Notes: generated from the sequence alone by a model not told the origin. DNA of 64,000 nucleotides from Endozoicomonas sp965232255 (GCA_965232255.1 OZ246962.1:620001-684000); one strand, 5' to 3'; positions 15,662 to 24,256 are shown, numbered from the stretch's first letter. Numbers and translations are program-made.

Positions 15662-17125
15662 ATGCTTCCAACTCGTGGATCCTCAAGTCCAGCAGGCGGT
15701 GCCGGTCACGCCAATAATGCCAATAATAATGGCGGTGCTAACAGCAGCCCGCGCGGCGATATTCGAGGCGGCCGACCTGATCGTGGTCGGGCGAGCAGTT
15801 CGCACCCACTACCCCCTGGCGATCCAGGCCAAGCGCCCAGCAGTCCAATGCAGGCAGCAAGTAGCCTCCTGAATTCCGATGGACAGGCTTCGGGAGGTGC
15901 CAGTGGCAGCTCTGGTAATCCTGGTAGCAAGCCAAAGAAGAATTGGTTGCGCAGATTGTTGGGCGGCGGTAAAGAAAAATCAAAGGCCGATAAGGGCAGA
16001 CAACAAGGCTCCAGGTCAGCAACACACCCAAACACTCAAGGCCATACTTCGCAGGCTTCAATCAATAGGCCACAAGCCGCAGCTGCGCGTGCTCAAGGGG
16101 CAACGGGTGGTATGCCAAGCGATGGCGGCGACTCCCAAGATGACATAGGTATGCCGGTCGACGGGGACAATTTCGACGATATCATTGACTCAATGTTTGG
16201 TTTTCTGGATGGTCACCGGCCGCCTCAGGATGCCAGGCCCAAGCGAACTGAACCACCTACTGACATCCAACCACCACCGGGAAAACCAAAGGTTCCCCCA
16301 AAGCCGTCTCGACACTGGAGGCATCAGCCCCAAGCTGGCGGTGATTCAGCGCCAGCTACAGGATCAGGAACCCAGCGGCCAAGGCCACAAGGGCAGCCGC
16401 CTAGTGGTGGGCAAGCATCTCAGGCAGGCGCAGCGCATGGGTCCGCTGGGGCATCATCACAAAAGCCAATTCCCAAACCTCGCACCAGAATAGGTGCTCA
16501 GCAGCCAATACCCGCCCCTCGAACCAGGGTGGGAGTGGGTATCCGGCGCTCAGTCCTACAAGATCACGGCTCTGGTCATGGGCAGACTGGTGGTCCGGCA
16601 GCATCATCCGGAGCAACCGACATTATCTCGACTGATGAGGCACTAAAAGATTCTGTGTACCAGTCAAAGAATTTAGTGTTTGTTAGCGAGACGACAGGCA
16701 GAGGTGGAGAGGGCCAGATCAATTTCTATTTCCAAAGCTCAGTTGGCGCTGGCCTTATGGCGGTGCGCCGATCCGGATTTGTGACTACTGAACCGGTAAT
16801 CATGGAGCAGGTATTCATTGTCCTGCCGGGTTCGCGCGAGATGCAACGATTCGTGGACGGGATTAGTTCAGGTGCAATTTTGAACCACAGAAGGGGTGTG
16901 CTGCACGCGGCTGCAAGAAGCGGCTTCATGACCAGTGGGCACACACCGACGCCACATTCCGGAGCAGTCGTTCTGCGGCTTACTTTTGAGGGCTCGGGCG
17001 GTCATGCGCCAATAGCTGCCATGCACGCTGATCATGGCCGCGTATGCAGCTCACGCACTATGCGACGACTTCAGGGAATGATTCCACAGGCGTACGTGGA
17101 TTCAAAAAATATCTCGTATGTGTAA
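15662..17125 (+). CDS. P4: paralog-family protein with PxxxPR motifs and shared C-terminal domain
   Basis: 487 residues from ATG 15662 behind AGGTGGGA. This start is chosen over GTG 15620 because it gives the MLP/MIP-like beginning of its paralogs. The Asn/Gly-rich N-terminus and ASSSHPLPPG...PMQAASS block come first, then a basic NWLRRLLGGGKEK, an acidic DDIIDSMFGFLDG near residue 173, and QDARPKRTEPPTDI shared with P3. A Pro-rich part with VPPKPSR follows, with PIPKPR (269-274) and PIPAPR (282-287). The C-terminal domain (about 328-485) aligns with P1 and P3. It lacks the Gly repeat, the UIM-like motifs and the short GRYEEA helix. Last member of the cluster; convergent with slt. Confidence 0.75.
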   Translation: MLPTRGSSSPAGGAGHANNANNNGGANSSPRGDIRGGRPDRGRASSSHPLPPGDPGQAPSSPMQAASSLLNSDGQASGGASGSSGNPGSKPKKNWLRRLLGGGKEKSKADKGRQQGSRSATHPNTQGHTSQASINRPQAAAARAQGATGGMPSDGGDSQDDIGMPVDGDNFDDIIDSMFGFLDGHRPPQDARPKRTEPPTDIQPPPGKPKVPPKPSRHWRHQPQAGGDSAPATGSGTQRPRPQGQPPSGGQASQAGAAHGSAGASSQKPIPKPRTRIGAQQPIPAPRTRVGVGIRRSVLQDHGSGHGQTGGPAASSGATDIISTDEALKDSVYQSKNLVFVSETTGRGGEGQINFYFQSSVGAGLMAVRRSGFVTTEPVIMEQVFIVLPGSREMQRFVDGISSGAILNHRRGVLHAAARSGFMTSGHTPTPHSGAVVLRLTFEGSGGHAPIAAMHADHGRVCSSRTMRRLQGMIPQAYVDSKNISYV

Positions 17126-17172
17126 AAAAAATCGGGATGAAAACCTCAGCGCTTGCTGGGTTTTCATCCCGA
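17124..17172 (-). terminator. Rho-independent terminator of slt (probably bidirectional)
   Basis: A 14-bp perfect stem (GGGATGAAAACC core) around TCAGCGCTTGCTG. On the minus strand it is followed by eight U residues, so it ends slt about 30 bases past its stop. It also starts right at the P4 stop and may end P4 transcription. Confidence 0.85.
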
Positions 17173-17202
17173 ACTTGTTATCAAGCTCCAGTCAGGACAG
17201 TT

Positions 17203-19317
17203 TCAATTGCCCTGCGCCTGCAGCCGTTGTGCCACTACCGTGGAGTCTGGCCGGTTCACGCTCAGGGCGGCAACTTCCCTGGCTGAGAACATCCGCACTG
17301 GCTGATCTTCCAGTAGGCTGTAGATCACCCGAAATGCCATAACACTTTGCACATAATTACGGGTTTCATCGTAGGGAATGGTCTCAATCCAGATATCCAG
17401 GGGCAAATGGCCCCGCTCTTCCATCCAACGCTTTACCGGTGTGCTGCCAGCATTATAAGCGGCGGTGGCCAGAATCCGACTGCCGGAGAAACGCTTCGAT
17501 AACCAGCTCAGATGAGTCGTTCCAAGGGCAATATTAATCTTGGGCTGCAACAGCATGTCCTTGTTCTTGAACGGTATCCCTGCCTGTCTCGCGGCTTGTT
17601 TGGCCGTAGCCGGCATCAGTTGCATAAAGCCCATGGCACCAGCGTGCGAGCGAGCCATGGGATGAAAAGCACTCTCCTGGCGAGCAATAGCCAGTACCCA
17701 CGGGTAATCGAGCTGATTCTTGCGGGCGTACTGGCTGAACAGTTTGGCGTCCGGCGTCGGGAAGCGCAGCTCCAGGTCGTCCCACAAGGTGGCACGGGCA
17801 GCCGCCATAATAGCCTGATGGTGCCAATCCCATTGTTCGGCCAGATACGGAATCAACTTTTTCTGGGCGTCGTCCAGGTGCGGTGTAATACGGTTCAGCT
17901 CCATCTGCGCGTTGTAGTAGCGTTTATGATCCAACCATTCATCGATGCGTTGCAGGCCGGGAAATTCCTGTTGCAGTTTTTGCAAATCCTTTTGGGGTGC
18001 GGTGCCACGTTTGTTATTGAGCTGAAACGGTTGGCCCATGAGATCGGCCACCAAAAAAGCATAAAAATTGCGTTCCTGGCTCAGCGCCTTGAGCGTCGGT
18101 GTCTTTAACAGGTCTGCCGCTTTTTTAGTCATCGGTTTGGCCGCCAACAGGTGGCTCTCTTCCTGGAACTTAAGTGTGGCCACTTCGTTCCAGTAGCGCC
18201 AGCGACTGTGCTGGCGCAACTCGCCGGGCAGACGAGCGATGAGAATCAGTACTTGCTCCCAGTCCTGATCAGTCAGCGCCATTCTGATCCGCCACTCGGT
18301 GACTTTGGGGTATTTAAATTTCGGATCAATGGCGGCAATAATCTCCTCACTTCTAGCCGTCTCGTTTTTTGCCGCCCTGAGTGCCATACGCTGATCAATG
18401 CTGGAGCGCTCCTGCTCAGAAAACGGATGGCGTTTGCGCAGTTGCAACCAGCTATCAACAGCCATATCAAAATTTGTGCCAATCAGCTTTTTGATACCGT
18501 GGAGCATTATGGTTCGGTGATGCTCCAGCTTGCCATTAAATTTCGACGTGGCCACCAATTGAGGCTTTTTATCCACTGCCCAGAAGCGTTTGGTGGATGC
18601 CTTGTACGCCGCATTATTGATGGACCTGTCCAGGTAACGGGCGAGGGAAAGATTGCCTTGTTCGGCCGCTAGCCAGAAGCGAGTCAGAATTAAACTCTGG
18701 GTCATTCCACCGGCTGCTTTCCAATTGGCAAACAGAGTGTCGCAGGCAGAGTGTTGCGAGTCTCCGTGTAACCAGAGAGATTTTGCCTCTTGCCAGGCTT
18801 GTCGTTTTTTGCCCAGTTTTTCCAGGGCAATGCCTTTTAAGCACTGGTACTGTGCACCATCATCTCTGCGATAGGCATTGAGATAAGTTTGCCATTTTTT
18901 GCTGCTGGCCAGATGTGACAGCCACTTTTTACGCAGACGCTCAGCCTGGGGCAGATCGGGGTGCTCATTGATGAAACGATCGATGTCGCTTTGGTTGAGC
19001 TTGGACAGGTTGTCCGAGAGATAGAGATAATCGAGATAAGGCGCCAGCGGATAATCATTGAGTTTGGATCGGTACGTCTGGTAGGGCTTGAAGTTACCCT
19101 TGTTTAGCGCGGTCTCCACATCGCCGAAAAGCCGCTGCTGATAATTCAGCTCACTACCGAGAACCGATTGGGGCAGTAACAAGGTTGCCGCCAGGGCAAC
19201 ACCGGTTAACCGCAGGGGTACTGCGCGGAACAACACCGTGGAAAAAAAACAGTTGGCCATAAATAAAGAGTGCTCAAACTCCGTGGTCTTTGTCAAAACT
19301 GCCGAAAAACCCCGCAT
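17203..19317 (-). CDS. slt: Soluble lytic murein transglycosylase (Slt70 type)
   Basis: 704 residues as drawn. A hydrophobic signal segment (LTGVALAATLLLPQSVLGS) is followed by the long alpha-superhelical U/L domain. The C-terminal lysozyme-like domain has ARQESAFHPMARSHAGAMGFMQLMPATAK near residue 550, with the catalytic Glu in QES, and AAYNAGSTPVKRW later. It cleaves the MurNAc-GlcNAc bond with 1,6-anhydro formation in the periplasm. The start is unclear: ATG 19317 gives a long n-region, while ATG 19260 (MANCFF) gives a more usual signal peptide; neither has a strong SD. It ends in a good terminator and is monocistronic. Confidence 0.92.
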   Translation of the reverse strand: MRGFSAVLTKTTEFEHSLFMANCFFSTVLFRAVPLRLTGVALAATLLLPQSVLGSELNYQQRLFGDVETALNKGNFKPYQTYRSKLNDYPLAPYLDYLYLSDNLSKLNQSDIDRFINEHPDLPQAERLRKKWLSHLASSKKWQTYLNAYRRDDGAQYQCLKGIALEKLGKKRQAWQEAKSLWLHGDSQHSACDTLFANWKAAGGMTQSLILTRFWLAAEQGNLSLARYLDRSINNAAYKASTKRFWAVDKKPQLVATSKFNGKLEHHRTIMLHGIKKLIGTNFDMAVDSWLQLRKRHPFSEQERSSIDQRMALRAAKNETARSEEIIAAIDPKFKYPKVTEWRIRMALTDQDWEQVLILIARLPGELRQHSRWRYWNEVATLKFQEESHLLAAKPMTKKAADLLKTPTLKALSQERNFYAFLVADLMGQPFQLNNKRGTAPQKDLQKLQQEFPGLQRIDEWLDHKRYYNAQMELNRITPHLDDAQKKLIPYLAEQWDWHHQAIMAAARATLWDDLELRFPTPDAKLFSQYARKNQLDYPWVLAIARQESAFHPMARSHAGAMGFMQLMPATAKQAARQAGIPFKNKDMLLQPKINIALGTTHLSWLSKRFSGSRILATAAYNAGSTPVKRWMEERGHLPLDIWIETIPYDETRNYVQSVMAFRVIYSLLEDQPVRMFSAREVAALSVNRPDSTVVAQRLQAQGN

Positions 19318-19471
19318 TCTCGCTAAACAGGCATGGTTGATGGGTTAATACCGTATCATCCGGGGATATTTTGTCAGCGGTTACCAGTCAATCGGCAGGC
19401 CAGAGTGAGGGTGAAGACTCACCACGATAAAATGCCGTGCCGCCTTTATCGCACAGATGCGGGTGGATGTC

Positions 19472-19768
19472 ATGGGTCGTTTACGTGCAATTAATGAGCT
19501 ACATGACTTGGGCAGCAAGGGATTTCACAATGAGCGCATATATATCTTTGTGGTACGCAAGGGCAAGCACGTTTACACCTGTCAAAACGGCAGTCCTCAT
19601 TATGGCATTAACCGTAAGTAGCAATCGGCTCAATTTTCTGATGTGGAGCAACGTTTGCTCCGGTATGTCACAACAGATTGTCCACCGATAGCTCCAAGCA
19701 ATGCTCTTGATCAATTTTCTTGCGCGGCCTCTATGTCACACTGGCGGGAAAATTTGCTCGAGGCCTGA
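19472..19768 (+). pseudogene. Degraded Rieske [2Fe-2S] protein
   Basis: The frame from ATG 19472 reads IYIFVVRKGKHVYTCQNGSPHYGINRK, stop (19619-19621), then QSAQFSDVEQRLL. This aligns with small Rieske proteins (...FLVRKG..VYAY.N.CPHxGINL.W.PDQFLD.E...IQC..HGA). The first cluster Cys is Ser (SPH instead of CPH), the second Cys/His pair is gone, and a stop interrupts the frame. It ends 2 bases before the next gene, which suggests the intact gene was once co-transcribed with it. Confidence 0.6.
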
Positions 19769-19769
19769 T

Positions 19770-20714
19770 ATGAATCCAGACGAGAACCGACGTCTTTGCG
19801 CCGTGATGCACGCCAGTGTTGACGGCCAGATCGAAGCGCTGCAAGCACTGGCAACCCGAATCAATGACAGCTTCAGTGAGGCTTTGGAACTACTGGCCGA
19901 ATGTCGTGGGCGAGCTATTATGTTTGGCATGCAGCAATCTGGTCTGGTCGGGCAGAAGATTGCCGCTACGTTGTATGCCACTGGTCTATCGACCCATATC
20001 CTTAACGCTGCCGGAACCTGGGAAGACAACCTGAGCATGATTGGTCCGGGCGACGTGATCATTATGCTGTCGTACAGTGGCAAAACCGAAGAGTTGCTGC
20101 GCCTTTACCCGGCCATTCACCAAATGGGCAATAAAGTCATCGCCATTACCGGCGACCCTAATGGTCCGGTGGCCGAGCAAGCCGACATTGTACTCGATGC
20201 CAGCGTTGTCGAGAGCCGGGAAAACCGCGAACAAGCGCCAACCACCTACACCACCGTGTTGCTAGCTATTGGTGACTTGTTGGCGGAAACACTAATCCGT
20301 CGTCGTACGTATAGTTCACCGGAAGCACAACAAAGTGATCAGAAAATGGTGTGGGTGCGTGACCTGGTGGATCGCAGTGCCCTGGCCATTGTCTCGCCCG
20401 ATTGCGGCCTGCAACAAGTCATGAAGTCCATGACCGACCACAGTACCAGTATGTGCCTGGTGATGGAGGGCGATTTGCTGTGTGGTATTATCGCCGATGG
20501 TGATTTACGACGCAGCCTGACCGGGGCCGAAAGTCTGCAAGGCATTACCGCTAGAAACATTATGAACGGGGCACCTGTGTGCGTGCAGGAAAATATCAGC
20601 GCGGAAGAGGCTCGGCTACTGATGCAGGAGCAAGGCATTAAGACTGTGGTGGTAAAAGACCGGGACTTACGAGTTGTCGGGCTGCTTTTCAGCGACAGTA
20701 TCGACCCGACATAA
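19770..20714 (+). CDS. KpsF/GutQ-like SIS-CBS protein lacking arabinose-5-phosphate isomerase residues
   Basis: 314 residues: an SIS domain (about 15-190) followed by two CBS motifs (about 200-312; SPDCGLQQVMKSM and TARNIMNGAPVCVQEN). The layout and ...LLAIGDLLAETL follow KdsD/GutQ, which interconvert ribulose-5-P and arabinose-5-P for Kdo synthesis. The key residues differ: GMGKSG is GMQQSG (catalytic Lys to Gln, residue 56), SNSGE is SYSGK (Glu to Lys), and the HPGGxLGR segment with the active His is missing. It may bind a sugar phosphate without isomerising it, or use another substrate. ATG 19770 follows GAGG; a start at 19701 would only extend into the pseudogene. Confidence 0.75.
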   Translation: MNPDENRRLCAVMHASVDGQIEALQALATRINDSFSEALELLAECRGRAIMFGMQQSGLVGQKIAATLYATGLSTHILNAAGTWEDNLSMIGPGDVIIMLSYSGKTEELLRLYPAIHQMGNKVIAITGDPNGPVAEQADIVLDASVVESRENREQAPTTYTTVLLAIGDLLAETLIRRRTYSSPEAQQSDQKMVWVRDLVDRSALAIVSPDCGLQQVMKSMTDHSTSMCLVMEGDLLCGIIADGDLRRSLTGAESLQGITARNIMNGAPVCVQENISAEEARLLMQEQGIKTVVVKDRDLRVVGLLFSDSIDPT

Positions 20715-20739
20715 GGCACAGAGAGCTGAATCTGAATTA

Positions 20740-21192
20740 ATGGACAAAATTGATCGCAGCTTGTTACAGCAGTTGCAAAAAGACGCCACGCTGTCAGTGG
20801 CGCAACTGGCCGAAATGGTCAATCTGTCGCCTACCCCGTGTTGGAAGCGCATTAAACGATTGGAAGAGCAAGGCTACATTACCGATCGTGTGGCGCTGGT
20901 CAACCCGGCCAAGGTGGGCCTTGGTGTGTCAGTTTTTGTGCATATCAAAACCCGCTTTCACAACAGTGAGTGGCTGGAATCGTTCAGCAAAGTGGTCAGT
21001 GGTTATCCGGAGATTGCTGAGTGTTATCGCATGAGTGGCGAATACGACTATTTACTGCGCGTAGTGGTGCAGGATATTCAATCGTTTGACCGCTTTTACA
21101 AGGAGTTGGTGAATAAGGTAGATGGGTTAACCGATGTCACCTCCAGCCTGGCCATGGAGCAGATAAAGTATACGACAGCTTTACCACTATAA
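20740..21192 (+). CDS. Lrp/AsnC family transcriptional regulator
   Basis: 150 residues. N-terminal winged helix-turn-helix (IDRSLLQQLQKDATLSVAQLAEMVNLSPTPCWKRIKRLEEQGYI, about 3-50) and a C-terminal RAM/ligand-binding domain (VFVHIKTRF..., YRMSGEYDYLLRVVV...). SPTPCWKRIKRLE is the typical recognition helix. It starts 25 bases after the SIS-CBS gene, so the two may be co-transcribed. ATG 20740 aligns with the family's start; a longer frame to 20674 overlaps the upstream gene. The effector amino acid and targets cannot be read from the sequence. Confidence 0.9.
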   Translation: MDKIDRSLLQQLQKDATLSVAQLAEMVNLSPTPCWKRIKRLEEQGYITDRVALVNPAKVGLGVSVFVHIKTRFHNSEWLESFSKVVSGYPEIAECYRMSGEYDYLLRVVVQDIQSFDRFYKELVNKVDGLTDVTSSLAMEQIKYTTALPL

Positions 21193-21578
21193 TTTTTTCC
21201 AGGGTTAATCGAAAAACTGTCAATATTGTCAAAAGGCCACGCAGAGGCATTCCTTCTCTCAAAGCAGAATTGTTTCTTTTGTAGGCAATTAACGTGTATT
21301 GATGCTTAGCGGCGCAAGCTGTGTGCCGTTTTTCAACATCAGAATTTTTTGCACTCGTACATTGCTTAATAAATCATCCAACTGAATAATAGAAAATCGT
21401 TTTGGTCATTGAACAAAAAACCAGAAACCAATAGTTTTCCTGAGCAAAAATCGTCAATAGCAAAATAAGCAAACTTAATTTTTAGATGGCATCCATCAAT
21501 ATGGTGGTTGCTGTATTGTCAGCAATTAATTATCTTACCCTCCAAGAAATTATTGCTTTTCAACGTAGGAAAAACAGT
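21193..21578. other. Intergenic region (386 bp)
   Basis: A+T-rich leader between the Lrp-type regulator and the DUF302 gene. I see no RNA gene or repeat; only the AGGA ribosome binding site before 21579 is clear. Confidence 0.4.
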
Positions 21579-22028
21579 ATGAAAAATAAGCTATTGTTAA
21601 CGGTGTTGAGTGCTGCACTACCCATTGCAGCAGTTGCTTCAGATGGCGTTATTTCAGTACCCAGCGAATACTCTGTTGAAAAAACAGCCGATCGCTTCGA
21701 GAACATCCTCAAAGAGAGAGGCTTAACGATGTTCGCCCGGGTAGACCATAGCCAGAATGCCAAAAACGTAAATATGAAACTGCGTCCAACTGAGGTTATT
21801 ATTTTTGGCAATCCTGTGGCTGGCACACCGATAATGCAATGCTCGCAGCTGGCTGCCATTGACCTGCCGCAAAAGGCTTTGATTTGGCAAGATAGCGCTG
21901 GCAAAGTCTGGTTTTCATACAATGATCCTGAGTATTTGATGAAACGGCACCATATGCAAGGCTGCGAAGAAGTTATTAAAAAAGCCTCTACTATTCTGAG
22001 TGGCCTCAGCAAAGCAGCAACGACATAA
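21579..22028 (+). CDS. Exported DUF302 domain protein
   Basis: 149 residues beginning MKNKLLLTVLSAALPIAAVASDG, a signal peptide with likely cleavage after AVA. The mature part has the DUF302 pattern: YSVEKTADRFENILKERGLTMFARVDHSQNA, then LRPTEVIIFGNPVAGTPIM and ALIWQDSAGKVWFSYNDPEYL. Function of this periplasmic family is unknown. A longer frame from 21486 exists, but ATG 21579 has an AGGA site and a proper signal peptide. The gene appears monocistronic. Confidence 0.85.
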   Translation: MKNKLLLTVLSAALPIAAVASDGVISVPSEYSVEKTADRFENILKERGLTMFARVDHSQNAKNVNMKLRPTEVIIFGNPVAGTPIMQCSQLAAIDLPQKALIWQDSAGKVWFSYNDPEYLMKRHHMQGCEEVIKKASTILSGLSKAATT

Positions 22029-22157
22029 AATTGCACTCAGGGTTGGGGTTGGCTTATCGGAATCGACTATTGCATATTGCGCTGGCGGAAAGATCCCGGA
22101 TTGATCCGGGAATCTTTGCACAATAGATAGGCCAGTCGATGACTTTTTCGACAGAAA

Positions 22158-22541
22158 TCACGAAGATGTTTGCGCGCATTCACATACAGAATGTTGACCC
22201 CAGACAGTCGTCCACCAGCCCCCTGTCCAGCGACCATCCTCATCTGCGCAACGGTCAGGACAGTTTTCCTGTGCATCACTATGACTCCAGATCGGATCAT
22301 CGTTCTGGGTGGAAAACCTTGGCAGTTTATAACACTGGCAAACGGAGCTGGAAGAATCAATTCTTCGCCAATGCCCAGTCCACTCACCAAACTCACTCGA
22401 ACATCGATCATTGCATTCAGACTCAACATCTTGCTGATGCCTGATAGCATCATCATTATTGGTGGTGAATACTTCTGTAGAATCAGCAACAGCCACGGTA
22501 GAGCAAGTAAAAAGTAATAAAAATAAACTTTGATAGTTCAT
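22158..22541 (-). CDS. Exported Cys-rich protein with two mannan-binding-lectin-like repeats
   Basis: 127 residues with signal peptide MNYQSLFLLLFTCSTVAVA. Two similar segments follow: CNDRCSSEFGEWTGHWRR...SVCQC (about 42-72) and CPDRCADEDGRWTGGWWTTV...SVCEC (about 93-124). Each has paired Cys at both ends and a WTGxW core. This pattern recalls the MVL mannan-binding lectin domain (cyanobacterial and pseudomonad proteins with WNGxW and SVCxC). Disulfides would form in the periplasm or outside. Start 22541 is chosen because the signal peptide begins there; a longer frame to 22742 adds unrelated residues. The lectin call is from motif memory, not alignment. Confidence 0.6.
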   Translation of the reverse strand: MNYQSLFLLLFTCSTVAVADSTEVFTTNNDDAIRHQQDVESECNDRCSSEFGEWTGHWRRIDSSSSVCQCYKLPRFSTQNDDPIWSHSDAQENCPDRCADEDGRWTGGWWTTVWGQHSVCECAQTSS

Positions 22542-22887
22542 TGCCTGAGAGCTCGTGAGATTGTGGTGGGACGAATAAATAAACAAGCGCCTATATCTAA
22601 CTGAACAAATCATTCGTGATTTATTGATGGAGACCAACCCTATACCGAATAGTCTGTCTCCATGCCCTCCAAAAGAAGGCACACTGTTGAGCGGTTGAGT
22701 CATCACTGCATTGCATCCGCCCATATCAATGATGATCAACAAAATGAATTGTTCTGCAAAACAACTAAAGCATAGGCGTTATAGAATAGCAGGCAAGACA
22801 AGCGGCCGGTCTGTACTTCCACATTACTATCGCCAATACAGTCACCAGCCTTACCCTAACTCTGTCGTTCATCCAATACGTCCACAT

Positions 22888-24051
22888 CTACACCGTGGTG
22901 GGCATGTGGGACAAGCGCAGTGCTTGGACATATTCATGCAGATTAACACTGCATAGAGGCTCTAGCTTGAGTGTTTCTTCCACATCAGCCAAGGTCAGGC
23001 GCATCTCGGGTGTCTCTTTGGTCAAACCGATGATCAGTTCCACCAGTGCTTCCAGGCTCGGTTCCTTGCTTGCTTCTTTCTGAACGAACTTAAATAACAT
23101 GACTCTTTTTTGCTGGTCACTCATCCGGGCCAATCGCATCGGGTAGATGCGGTGTCGCAAGCCAGAAAAGCGCTTGTTTTTAGCACCCTTAAGCCATTGC
23201 TTATCGCCTTTTTGCCAGAGCATATGCCCAAGCGGGACACCAGTCAGCGTCACGCACAGCACTGCGCCCAGCCCCCAGGCATCCAGAGGAAAGCTGTGCC
23301 CGTAGCAGTCGTGCCGATGACTGGCATCCTCAACAATTTCCGGCGATATAAATGAAGGCGAGCCCACTAGCGAGTACCTGCGTTTACTTTGAGGCAGGTG
23401 ACCGGCCAGACCAAAATCCACCAGTTTCACCTCTCCGGTGGGAGTCAGCAGGATATTTTCCGGTTTTATATCCCGATGCAGGACATTATGTGCGTGGCAA
23501 TGCTTCAGAGCCTGAACCAGCTGACCAACAATGATCATTGCCAACTTTGGGCCTGACGCTATCCGGTACCTCAATACTGCCAGTAGATCTCTGCTAGTCA
23601 CCAGTTGACTGACCACAGCCTTAAGATAGAACCGGTCAGAATGGCGCATCAGATGAGCCTGTTTTTTGCTAACGATTAAGTACTTTTTAGAAGCGGGATC
23701 GTAAAGCAGTAAGTGAAAAATCGTGGCAATATTGGGGTGCTCGGGGAGTCTCAGGCCGTTGAGCTCCCGGCAAGGGCGTTGGGTTTTGGAGGTTATTTTG
23801 ACAGCAAACTCGGCACCGCTACCATCAATGCCGTGATAAATTGAGCCTTGTCCCCCCGATTGGAACAGCCTGTGTATGCAGATGCCCAACAGTTCGTTCA
23901 GGGCTGCTGCAATCTGTTTTTCTTTTTCGGTCAGTTTTTGGGGTTTCTCTTTGATGTCTGCCAAATCATTACTGGCAGCGGCGGATGATATTGAAATCTG
24001 CCGTTGATGAAGTTCAGTGAGCGGGACTTCTAATCTCGGCAATGTTGGCAA
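22888..24051 (-). CDS. Eukaryote-like Ser/Thr protein kinase
   Basis: 387 residues. A short N-terminal extension leads to a canonical kinase domain from about residue 57: glycine loop SGGQGS (65-70), AVK (Lys85), LHRDIKPENILL (191-202), VDFG (211-214), SPE (236-238) and DAWGLGAVL for helix F. All catalytic residues are present, so it should be active. There are no transmembrane or sensor domains. The only start codons upstream of the domain are TTGs, the first at 24051; open frame with no start continues upstream, so the 5' end may be altered. It is flanked by the lectin-like gene and a TnpB element. Its targets are unknown. Confidence 0.85.
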   Translation of the reverse strand: MPTLPRLEVPLTELHQRQISISSAAASNDLADIKEKPQKLTEKEKQIAAALNELLGICIHRLFQSGGQGSIYHGIDGSGAEFAVKITSKTQRPCRELNGLRLPEHPNIATIFHLLLYDPASKKYLIVSKKQAHLMRHSDRFYLKAVVSQLVTSRDLLAVLRYRIASGPKLAMIIVGQLVQALKHCHAHNVLHRDIKPENILLTPTGEVKLVDFGLAGHLPQSKRRYSLVGSPSFISPEIVEDASHRHDCYGHSFPLDAWGLGAVLCVTLTGVPLGHMLWQKGDKQWLKGAKNKRFSGLRHRIYPMRLARMSDQQKRVMLFKFVQKEASKEPSLEALVELIIGLTKETPEMRLTLADVEETLKLEPLCSVNLHEYVQALRLSHMPTTV

Positions 24052-24256
24052 TACCGGCGACGACAGCTCGGCGGACTGCCTGAGTGATACGCGAGAGAAT
24101 CGAGAGAATAAGGAAAAAGTCTTGCATAAGGGCGGACAACAGCATGGAGGGTTCTTTTTATCGCACTCTTTATCGTACGAAGGGCGAGCATTACCAGTGT
24201 GCCTCTCGACTTGAGAGTAATCTCTACCAGAAGTAACGCCGCTATTGGTAAAAATA

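Noticed and set aside
19437..19691. 84-codon plus-strand frame upstream of the SIS-CBS gene
   Set aside because: Out of frame with the recognisable Rieske relic and without similarity; the relic explains the sequence.
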